This document shows, one piece after another, positions 1 to 6,320 of a DNA stretch of 9,441 bases. A program made the translations under genes and the position numbers. Source of the stretch: JAJKIP01 sp040509055 (lineage in GTDB: Bacteria; Bacteroidota; Bacteroidia; Chitinophagales; Chitinophagaceae); the NCBI GenBank assembly GCA_040509055.1, contig JBEVLT010000188.1, positions 1 through 9,441 of the forward strand. The letters are read 5' to 3'. The notes under the pieces were generated by a model. That model saw nothing but the letters and a program-made list of their open reading frames with translations, did no database searches and was not told the origin of the DNA. Numbering within the stretch: the first letter of the stretch is position 1; every line of letters begins with the position of its first letter.

Positions 1-58
1 CTTCATCCGTGCCCGTTTGTGTAATATTGCTCCCGTCATTCACCAACTATCTTCTTTC

Positions 59-970
59 ATGTCTATACTTACAGTCAACAACCTTAATAAAAACTACGGT
101 GTCGTCCGGGCTTTGAACAATGTAAGTTTCGAAGTGCCCCAGGGCTCCGTGTTCGGCATCCTGGGCCCTAACGGCAGTGGCAAGACCACCCTGCTGGGCA
201 TCATCATGGATGTGATCAAGGCCACGAAAGGCACTTACAGCTGGATAGGCCAGCCCGGCAGCGATGCGCAGCGCCGGCAGATCGGCACCCTGCTGGAAAC
301 GCCGAACTTTTACCATTACCTGAGCGGGGAGAAAAACCTCCGGATCGCTGCCACCATCAAGCAGCGTGGCATGGATGATATCGACAATGTATTGCAGACC
401 GTGAACCTGTTCCAGCGCAAGGATTCCAAGTTCAGCACGTTCTCACTCGGTATGAAGCAGCGGCTGGCCATTGCCTCCGCCCTGCTGGGCAACCCGGACA
501 TCCTGGTGTTTGACGAGCCCACCAACGGGCTGGACCCGGCCGGTATCGCCGAAATCAGGGAACTGATCAAAGAACTGAACCGCCGCGGCAAAACCATCAT
601 CATGGCCAGCCATATCCTGGACGAAGTGGAGCGGGTATGTACCCACGTAGCGATCATCCAGAAAGGGGTGCTCAAAACATCCGGCACCGTCAGCGACGTA
701 CTGGCTCATTCATCCGACACCAGCGTGGTGATCGAACTGGCTGCAGCCGACACCAATGCGCTGACCCAAGCGCTGCAGCAGCTGGATACCGTGACGGGCA
801 TCAAACAGCTGGACAACGGCGTGCAGATCACCTGCAGCGATACGGTAACACCCGACTGGATCAACCGGTATTGCTTTGAGAAAGGGGTGGTGCTGAGCTA
901 TCTCCAGATGAAACGCAAAACCCTTGAAACAAGGTTCCTTGAAATCACCGGTACCAAAAGTTCCAATTAA
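59..970 (+). CDS. ABC transporter ATP-binding protein (BcrA-type exporter ATPase)
   Basis: Cytoplasmic ATPase that powers an ABC-2 exporter; the substrate is not evident. From the ATG at 59 the product has 303 residues. Walker A is GPNGSGKTT (36-44). The signature is the degenerate SLGMKQR (129-135) in place of LSGGQ, Walker B runs to FDEP with catalytic Glu153, and the switch histidine is His185 in ASH. The Q-loop region reads GTLLETPNFYHYLSG (76-90), with Glu where Gln is usual; this and SLGMK are characteristic of the bacitracin/lantibiotic-exporter (BcrA) branch. Residues 215-303 form the variable C-terminal extension of this branch. An in-frame TTG at 17 would add 14 residues lacking family character, so the ATG, placed just before the usual ILTVNNLNKNYG beta strand, is preferred. 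No Shine-Dalgarno sequence is seen. The permease follows after 21 bp, so the two are almost certainly cotranscribed. Function as an ABC ATPase is secure; a role in peptide export, immunity or gliding is speculation. Confidence 0.93.
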   Translation: MSILTVNNLNKNYGVVRALNNVSFEVPQGSVFGILGPNGSGKTTLLGIIMDVIKATKGTYSWIGQPGSDAQRRQIGTLLETPNFYHYLSGEKNLRIAATIKQRGMDDIDNVLQTVNLFQRKDSKFSTFSLGMKQRLAIASALLGNPDILVFDEPTNGLDPAGIAEIRELIKELNRRGKTIIMASHILDEVERVCTHVAIIQKGVLKTSGTVSDVLAHSSDTSVVIELAAADTNALTQALQQLDTVTGIKQLDNGVQITCSDTVTPDWINRYCFEKGVVLSYLQMKRKTLETRFLEITGTKSSN

Positions 971-991
971 CCACCTAATCTGCTGAATCAT

Positions 992-1795
992 ATGCTGCAC
1001 CTGTTAAAAATAGAATGGCTGAAGCTGAAGAACTACCGAACCTTCTGGATCCTGCTGATCCTGTATATCGTCTGTATCATCGGGGCCAACGGTATCACGT
1101 ATTTCATCAATAACGAGGTCAGGCAGAACAATGCAGGCGGCGTCGGCAGCATCCTGCCCTCCCTGTATGCCTTCCCGGACACCTGGCATATTACCGGCTT
1201 CGTATCTGCCTTCCTGTTCCTGTTTCCGGGACTGCTGGTCATCACGCATTGTTGCAACGAGTTCAGCTACAAAACCAGCCGGCAGAATATCATCGACGGG
1301 CTGAATCGCCAGCACTACATCAGCGTGAAGCTGGTGCTGACCATTATTCTGTCTGCCATTGCCACCGTTGCCGTATTCCTGACGGGGGTGCTGTGGGGAT
1401 ATGTTGCTTCCGGCAGCTTTACCGGCTTCTCCGAGGAGCTGTTTTATCTCTTCCACTTCTTCCTGCAAACACTGCTCTACAGCATTGTAGCGGTATTCCT
1501 CGCCCATTTGGTGAGGAGGGCCGGGCTGGCCATCGGCATTTACTTCGCTTACAGCATGATCCTGGAAAACGTGATCTACAGCCTGCTGTTCGTATCGCTG
1601 AAGCAAAGCGGCAATGAAAAATTTGCCCAGCTGCTGCCGCTGCAGAGCTCGGACTCGCTGATCAAATTGCCGGGGGCTTCCACGCTGATGCCATCGCAGA
1701 CCTTCAGCGATACAACGCTCATCCTGATCGCAGTGGCCTACATGATCCTGTTTTCCTGGCTTACCTACAGGCGGTTTACCCGCAAAGACCTCTAA
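992..1795 (+). CDS. ABC-2 type transporter permease
   Basis: Inner-membrane partner of the preceding ATPase, 267 residues. The start MLHLLKIEWLKLKNYRTFW is the amphipathic entry typical of ABC-2 permeases. Hydrophobic segments lie near residues 18-36, 66-86, 112-138, 148-171, 176-200 and 240-258, giving the family's six helices. The cytoplasmic stretch after helix 2 (NEFSYKTSRQNIIDGLNR, 89-106) matches the conserved position in this family where the ATPase docks. The protein ends RRFTRKDL, a short basic tail. The 21-bp gap from the ATPase gene and the complementary roles indicate one operon and a two-component exporter. The gene's TAA shares bases with the stop codon of the convergent epimerase gene, so there is no room for a terminator between them. 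The substrate cannot be told from the sequence. Confidence 0.88.
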   Translation: MLHLLKIEWLKLKNYRTFWILLILYIVCIIGANGITYFINNEVRQNNAGGVGSILPSLYAFPDTWHITGFVSAFLFLFPGLLVITHCCNEFSYKTSRQNIIDGLNRQHYISVKLVLTIILSAIATVAVFLTGVLWGYVASGSFTGFSEELFYLFHFFLQTLLYSIVAVFLAHLVRRAGLAIGIYFAYSMILENVIYSLLFVSLKQSGNEKFAQLLPLQSSDSLIKLPGASTLMPSQTFSDTTLILIAVAYMILFSWLTYRRFTRKDL

Positions 1796-2709
1796 GCTGT
1801 ACGGAAGAAAGGGCGAAGACTGGCCAGGTCAGGGTATTGAAATGTATAGCCGGCGGCCTGTGCTTTGCGGCTGCTTACCGTAGTACTTTTGAGCACTTCG
1901 ATGCTCATTTCTCCCAGCACCAGCTTCAGGGCAAATGCCGGCACCTGCACCGGGATAAAGAAGCGTTTTTTGGCGCGGGCCAGCGCTTTGACAAAATCTT
2001 TGTTGCGCACCGGTTGCGGCGCCACGGCATTGTACACGCCATGCATGGTTTCGTTTTCGATAGCGGTGATATACAGCCGCACCAGGTCGTCGATATGGAT
2101 CCAGCTGATCACCTGCCGCCCAGAATCGAGGATGGTGGCCACACCCAGCTTTAATGGTTTGGTAAACTCTTTCAAGGCCCTGCCTTCGCGGCTTAGCACG
2201 ATACCCGTCCGCAGCTTAACGAGGCGTTTGCCCAACTGTTCCACCGGTGTAATGCTCTCTTCCCATTGAAGGCAGGTTTGTCCCAGGAAATCGCCGGCCG
2301 GCGGGGCCTCTTCCGTAAAAGGAATAGCTTCGGCCTGGTCGGGCCCGTACCAGCCGATGGCCGAAGCGCTGACTATAGTACGAACACGGTTGGGTATTTC
2401 CGTCAATGCTTTCACCAGCAGCCGGCTGCTGTCGACCCGGCTGTCCACGATCTCTTTTTTCCGCTTTTCCGTCCACCGCTTTTCGCCCACGTTGGCGCCC
2501 GCCAGGTGAATGATGTGATCGGCCTGCTCTATCGCCTCCCGGCCGATCTGCCGGCCGGCTACATCCCATTGCATATAGCGTACGCCGTGGCGCGGCTTCT
2601 TCCGTTCTCCGCGTGTCAGGACAATGACGCTGTAATGCTTTGCAAGCAGGGCATCGGTCAGCACCCGGCCGATCATACCGGTGCCGCCCGTAATTAATAC
2701 ATTTTCCAT
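1792..2709 (-). CDS. TIGR01777 family NAD(P)-dependent epimerase/SDR protein (YfcH-like)
   Basis: Cytoplasmic atypical short-chain dehydrogenase of 305 residues, full length for the TIGR01777/YfcH family. The N-terminal Rossmann motif is TGGTGMIG (7-14). It is followed by the family signatures HLAGANVGEKRW (68-79), SRVDSSRLL (90-98), SASAIGWYG (114-122), RTGIVLSREG (167-176) and SWIHIDDL (202-209). Residues about 255-302 match the DUF1731 C-terminal module (PAFALKLVLGEMS, then SSRKAQAAGYTF). The fold predicts NAD(P) binding, but no physiological substrate is established for most members, and the eukaryotic relative SDR39U1 is also poorly defined. The start ATG directly precedes the first beta strand and no better start lies upstream. 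The gene is convergent with the ABC permease, overlapping by 4 bp, and divergent from the DUF1080 gene across 114 bp. It looks monocistronic. Confidence 0.9.
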   Translation of the reverse strand: MENVLITGGTGMIGRVLTDALLAKHYSVIVLTRGERKKPRHGVRYMQWDVAGRQIGREAIEQADHIIHLAGANVGEKRWTEKRKKEIVDSRVDSSRLLVKALTEIPNRVRTIVSASAIGWYGPDQAEAIPFTEEAPPAGDFLGQTCLQWEESITPVEQLGKRLVKLRTGIVLSREGRALKEFTKPLKLGVATILDSGRQVISWIHIDDLVRLYITAIENETMHGVYNAVAPQPVRNKDFVKALARAKKRFFIPVQVPAFALKLVLGEMSIEVLKSTTVSSRKAQAAGYTFQYPDLASLRPFFRTA

Positions 2710-2781
2710 ACGTTTCAGTTAACCCGGTAAAACACATCGCTTACCCGTTTGTTGTATCCCGGAAAATAATACCAAACTCCC

Positions 2782-2789
2782 TACCTTTA
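2782..2789 (+). promoter_or_regulatory. Weak candidate -7 element for the DUF1080 gene
   Basis: TACCTTTA resembles the Bacteroidota -7 consensus TAnnTTTG, with the last base differing. It lies 34 bp upstream of the ATG at 2824, a plausible distance for a short leader. The nearest TTG upstream (2752-2754) is about 27 bp away, longer than the usual 19-21 bp, so the -33 element is missing or poor. The 114-bp divergent spacer must carry promoters for both flanking genes, but I find no convincing one for the minus-strand epimerase. Confidence 0.2.
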
Positions 2790-2823
2790 AGCAAACAATT
2801 CCGCTACGCTTAACACCTGCTGT

Positions 2824-3582
2824 ATGAAAGTATTGCTTTTCCCCACCCTGCTGTGCCTGTCAGCCGTTGCGGCTGCGCAAACCGATCCCAAAGCCACCGA
2901 AATATGGCAACCGGAACCCCGTATCGTGACGCCCGGCAAGATCGCCGGAGATGCTCCTTCCGATGCCGTCGTATTATTCGACGGGAAGAACCTGGATGAA
3001 TGGGTATCGGTAAAGGACAGCACGAAAGCAGCAGAATGGACCGTTGCCAACGGAGCTTTCACCGTGAAAAAAGGTACCGGCAATATCCAGACAAAGAAAA
3101 AATTTCTCGATTACCAGCTGCATATCGAGTGGCGCATTCCGGAAAAAATTACCGGCGAAGGGCAGGCCCGTGGCAACAGCGGCGTGTTCCTGGCCTCTAC
3201 CGGCGGCGGCGATGACGGCTACGAGATACAGGTGCTCGATAATTTTCAAAACAAAACCTATGTCAACGGCCAGGCCGGCAGTATTTACAAACAATCTATT
3301 CCGTTGGTGAATGCAAGCGCCAAACCCGGTAATTGGCAGAGCTACGACATCATCTGGACCGCCCCGCGGTTCAACGACGATGGCACCCTGAAAAGCCCGG
3401 CCCGCGTGACGGCGCTGCACAACGGCGTGCTGATCCAAAACAACGTGGAGATCAAGGGCAAGACAGTGTATATCGGTCAGCCTTCGTACAAAGCGCATGG
3501 CGCCGCATCGATCAAGCTGCAGGACCATGGCGATCCCAGCGAGCCGATCAGCTACCGGAATATCTGGATACGAGAGCTATAA
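2824..3582 (+). CDS. Secreted DUF1080 (3-keto-disaccharide hydrolase) domain protein
   Basis: Exported protein of 252 residues made almost wholly of one DUF1080 domain (PF06439). The signal peptide is MKVLLFPTLLCLSAVAAAQ, with likely cleavage after residue 19. Family landmarks are VVLFDGKNLDEW (49-60), GNSGVFL (117-123), YEIQVLDN (133-140), NWQSYDIIWTAPRF (170-183) and the C-terminal HGAASIKLQDHG (225-236) with RNIWIREL at the end. The fold is a concanavalin-like jelly roll. Some members hydrolyse or eliminate 3-keto-glycosides made by oxidoreductases, but most are uncharacterised, and no glycoside oxidoreductase is visible here to support that role. There is no lipobox cysteine at the cleavage site, so a soluble periplasmic protein is likely, although Cys11 lies within the signal sequence. 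The gene is divergent from the epimerase gene and 97 bp before rmuC. Confidence 0.92.
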   Translation: MKVLLFPTLLCLSAVAAAQTDPKATEIWQPEPRIVTPGKIAGDAPSDAVVLFDGKNLDEWVSVKDSTKAAEWTVANGAFTVKKGTGNIQTKKKFLDYQLHIEWRIPEKITGEGQARGNSGVFLASTGGGDDGYEIQVLDNFQNKTYVNGQAGSIYKQSIPLVNASAKPGNWQSYDIIWTAPRFNDDGTLKSPARVTALHNGVLIQNNVEIKGKTVYIGQPSYKAHGAASIKLQDHGDPSEPISYRNIWIREL

Positions 3583-3641
3583 GAAACCGGGATTTAAAAC
3601 CCATACGGCTACCCTGAAATAAGCAACCGGATTTGGATGGG

Positions 3642-3658
3642 AAACCTTACAGGTTTTT
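3642..3658 (+). terminator. Possible weak terminator after the DUF1080 gene
   Basis: The perfect 6-bp inverted repeat AAACCT / AGGTTT has a 3-base loop and is followed directly by TT then CT. Two further G-U pairs could extend the stem. It lies 60 bp after the DUF1080 stop and 22 bp before the rmuC start. The stem is short and AT-rich and the U tract is poor, so it may be chance or only partly effective. A second near-palindrome at 3588-3601 (GGGATTTAAAACCC) has no U tract. Confidence 0.3.
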
Positions 3659-3679
3659 CTGCATCAGAAACACAGCATC

Positions 3680-5149
3680 ATGATCGTCTACCTGCTTTTG
3701 TCCGTTGTTATCCTGCTCCTGCTTGCTGCCGCACTGGTACTGCTATATCGAGTGCTCAAAGCCACTACCGGCAAAAACGACAAAGAGCTATCCCTGAAGC
3801 TGGCACAGATCACCGGCGATATCACGCGTGTAGAGACCGCGCTGCGAACCGAAATGGCCACCAACCGGCTCGAAGGAAATGAAAGCGCTAAGCATACCCG
3901 GCAGGAGCTGTCGGTTTCTTTCAAAGGATTTGAAGACCGGTTAAGCAGCCTCACTCTCATACTGGAAGCAAAGCTGAAAGAAGCCAACGAGACCAGCCTC
4001 ACCAGTGCAAAGGATAACCGCAAAGAAACCCGTGATGCGCTCGAAGTATTCAAACATGATCTTTCCAAATCGGTTAATGACTTCAATACCATCCAGAAAG
4101 ACAACTTTCTAACCCTGCTGGGCCGCCAGGACGACCAGAACCGCACCACCACCGATAAGCTGGAAAAGATGCGGGAGCTGATCGAGCGTAAGATCGCCGA
4201 CCTGCAATCGGGCAATGAAAAAAAGCTGGACGAGATGCGCGCCACGGTGGATGAAAAACTGCAAAAGACCCTCGAAACAAGACTTGGCGAATCGTTCCGG
4301 CTGGTCAGCGAGCGGCTGGAAGCCGTGCACAAGGGATTAGGCGATATGCAGCAACTGGCTACAGGGGTGGGTGACCTGAAGCGGGTGCTGAGCAATGTCA
4401 AGACGCGTGGTGTGCTGGGCGAATACCAGCTGGAAAATATACTGGAGCAAATGCTGACACCGGATCAGTACGCCAAAAATGTAAAGACCCGGCAGGGCTC
4501 GGCTGCGCTCGTGGAGTTTGCCGTGAAGCTGCCCGGGCGGGATGCTGCGGAAAAAACCGTCTGGCTGCCGATCGATTCCAAGTTTCCCAAAGAAGACTTC
4601 GAACACCTTATGGAAGCCTACGACCAGGCCGTGCCGGAGCTGATCGAAGAGCACCGCCGGAGTTTTGTAAAAGGCATCCGGAAATGTGCGGCCGATATCG
4701 GCGGCAAATACATCGATCCGCCCAATACAACCGATTTCGCCATTCTCTTCCTGCCCTTTGAAAGCCTGTATGCCGAAGTGCTGCGCACACCGGGGCTGTT
4801 CGAGAGCATCCAGCGGGAAAACAGGATCATCATCACCGGCCCCACTACCCTGTCGGCCCTGCTCAACAGCCTGCAGATGGGTTTCCGCACACTGGCTATC
4901 GAAAAACGGTCCAGCGAAGTATGGCAGCTGCTCAGCGTGGTCAAAACAGAGTTCAGCACTTTCGGCGGTATCCTTGATAAGACGCAGAAAAAACTGCAGG
5001 AGGCCAGCAACGTGATCGAGTCCGCATCGGTTCGGTCAAGGGCTATCGAGCGGAAGCTGAAAAGCGTGCAGGAGTTGCCGAAGGAGGAAGGTGTGCAGTG
5101 GCTGGAGGAAGCAGGGAATGGGATGGAAGAAACTGAAAGCCCTGCCTGA
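3680..5149 (+). CDS. rmuC: DNA recombination protein RmuC
   Basis: 489-residue RmuC homologue with the family's standard architecture. A single N-terminal membrane helix (about 2-25) anchors it. A long charged coiled-coil region rich in Lys, Glu, Asp and Arg follows (about 32-235). The RmuC domain (PF02646) then runs to about 465, with TRGVLGEYQLENILE (242-256), LPIDSKFP (296-303), TTDFAILFLPFESLYAE (350-366), TGPTTLSALLNSL (386-398) and GFRTLAIEKRSSEVW (401-415). RmuC is described as limiting certain recombination and inversion events, and the domain is related to restriction-endonuclease-like nucleases; a biochemical activity for this protein is not shown. The last 25 residues are a dispensable-looking acidic tail. 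The chosen ATG starts directly at the hydrophobic helix. No Shine-Dalgarno sequence or clear promoter is seen in the 97 bp upstream, so read-through from the DUF1080 gene is possible. Confidence 0.95.
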   Translation: MIVYLLLSVVILLLLAAALVLLYRVLKATTGKNDKELSLKLAQITGDITRVETALRTEMATNRLEGNESAKHTRQELSVSFKGFEDRLSSLTLILEAKLKEANETSLTSAKDNRKETRDALEVFKHDLSKSVNDFNTIQKDNFLTLLGRQDDQNRTTTDKLEKMRELIERKIADLQSGNEKKLDEMRATVDEKLQKTLETRLGESFRLVSERLEAVHKGLGDMQQLATGVGDLKRVLSNVKTRGVLGEYQLENILEQMLTPDQYAKNVKTRQGSAALVEFAVKLPGRDAAEKTVWLPIDSKFPKEDFEHLMEAYDQAVPELIEEHRRSFVKGIRKCAADIGGKYIDPPNTTDFAILFLPFESLYAEVLRTPGLFESIQRENRIIITGPTTLSALLNSLQMGFRTLAIEKRSSEVWQLLSVVKTEFSTFGGILDKTQKKLQEASNVIESASVRSRAIERKLKSVQELPKEEGVQWLEEAGNGMEETESPA

Positions 5150-5273
5150 AAAGCACTAAAAAAGTCTTCAGATAGCAAGAACGGTCCCGCTGCTTTATTG
5201 TTAGCCAGGCGATGATACCCGGCTGTCGTTTTCCCACTCCCGGAAAACAATTATTTTCACCAAAATCTTTTAC

Positions 5274-6248
5274 ATGTCCCGCCTGTTCCTGTCCATCATC
5301 AGCCTCTTCTTTATCACTGCTTCTGTTACCGCCCAACCCATCACCTATCCCGATAGCCGGACCGGTGGGAAATACTATACCGTCAATGGCGCTAAGCTAT
5401 GGGTAGTGACTGTTGGCAAAGGCCAGCCACTGGTTTTGATCGCAGGTGGTCCGGGCGGGTCGCACCCCGGTCTGCGGCGTTTCGATTCGCTTGCGGCAGC
5501 CGGCTTCCAGCTCATCTACTTCGATGGGTTCGGGCGCGGCCAATCGGATACAGCCAAAGATGTGAAAGAATATACGCTGCAACGGGATATCGAAGACGTA
5601 GAAGGACTGCGCCAGGCCCTGCACCTGGATAAGATCGCCATCCTCGGCCATTCCTACGGCGGCGTGGTGGCACAGGGCTATGCCATCCAATACGGCGAGC
5701 ACCTGAGCCACCTGATCCTGGCCAACACCTTTCACAGTTACATCATGTGGCAGGAGAACGACGACAACAGCAACCATGAAATAAAAACCAACTATCCAGA
5801 AGTATGGCAAGAGCTGATGACCATTAGGGAACAGGGAGCCGTCAGCAGCGATGAACAGCACCAGGAAATTTACGGCCGCGTACCTTATGGTTTTTTATAC
5901 GCTTACAACCCGGCACGGTTCGAGCCCGATACCACGGTGAAAAGAAAACCTTACCCGAACCGCTTCAACACAAAACTTTACTACCAGATGGTGGGAAGGG
6001 ACGGTGATTTCATCGTAGGTAACGATATCGGCAGTTTTGACTACCGCAAAAAGCTAAAGGACCTCAAAATGCCCATCCTCGTCATCGGCGGCCGGTACGA
6101 CCGTGTAGCCGTGCCCTGGATGATGGTGAAATACAAAGAATATTGCCCGCAGGCACGCTTCGTCATGTTTGAACGGTCAGGCCACAACCCGCAGGAGGAA
6201 GAGCCGGAAAAGGAATTCCCGCTGATCGTATCGTTGTTAAAACAATAA
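5274..6248 (+). CDS. Secreted alpha/beta hydrolase (peptidase S33 / proline iminopeptidase-like)
   Basis: 324-residue exported alpha/beta-hydrolase. The signal peptide is MSRLFLSIISLFFITASVTAQ, with likely cleavage after Gln21. The catalytic triad can be assigned as Ser127 in GHSYGG, Asp276 in GGRYDRV and His304 in RSGHNPQEE. The oxyanion-hole loop reads LIAGGPGG (55-62), close to the HGGPG loop of proline iminopeptidases but with Ala for His. YFDGFGRGQSD (82-92) stands where that family has DQRGxGxS. These features place it near peptidase family S33, but substrates of such proteins include esters, lactones and amides, so the specificity is open. The cap domain lies about 155-250. The gene is 124 bp downstream of rmuC, so an own promoter is possible; only a poor -7-like TATTTTCA (5252-5259) is seen. 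It is convergent with the tail-fibre-like gene, with 72 bp between the stops and no evident terminator. Confidence 0.88.
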   Translation: MSRLFLSIISLFFITASVTAQPITYPDSRTGGKYYTVNGAKLWVVTVGKGQPLVLIAGGPGGSHPGLRRFDSLAAAGFQLIYFDGFGRGQSDTAKDVKEYTLQRDIEDVEGLRQALHLDKIAILGHSYGGVVAQGYAIQYGEHLSHLILANTFHSYIMWQENDDNSNHEIKTNYPEVWQELMTIREQGAVSSDEQHQEIYGRVPYGFLYAYNPARFEPDTTVKRKPYPNRFNTKLYYQMVGRDGDFIVGNDIGSFDYRKKLKDLKMPILVIGGRYDRVAVPWMMVKYKEYCPQARFVMFERSGHNPQEEEPEKEFPLIVSLLKQ

Positions 6249-6320
6249 GATCGACAGGATGCAGAACTGCAGAAATGCTCATTCCGGGCACCTTGTAAAA
6301 AATCCTGCCACATCAACACA

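Noticed and set aside
17..58. An upstream TTG start that would extend the ABC ATPase by 14 residues
   Set aside because: The added residues lack family character and the ATG at 59 sits at the usual distance before the first beta strand. TAATATTG at 22-29 also resembles a -7 element, which would place the leader here, but its -33 partner would be outside the window, so I do not call it.
1004..1606. Minus-strand frame opposite the ABC permease (200 codons)
   Set aside because: Gln/Glu/Asp-rich composition expected from the complement of hydrophobic helices; the permease frame is clearly real.
3688..4401. Long open frame on the minus strand opposite rmuC (237 codons)
   Set aside because: Its Ser/Arg/Leu-rich translation is the complement of a Glu/Lys-rich coiled coil. 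It has no family motif and rmuC is certain.
4618..5250. Second long minus-strand frame opposite rmuC (210 codons)
   Set aside because: Low-complexity Ser-rich translation with no motif, lying across conserved RmuC motifs on the other strand.
6249..6320. Terminator between the convergent hydrolase and fibre-like genes
   Set aside because: Only a tiny TGCAG/CTGCA repeat (2-base loop) and a distant CAGGAT/ATCCTG pair are present, with no T tract next to either.
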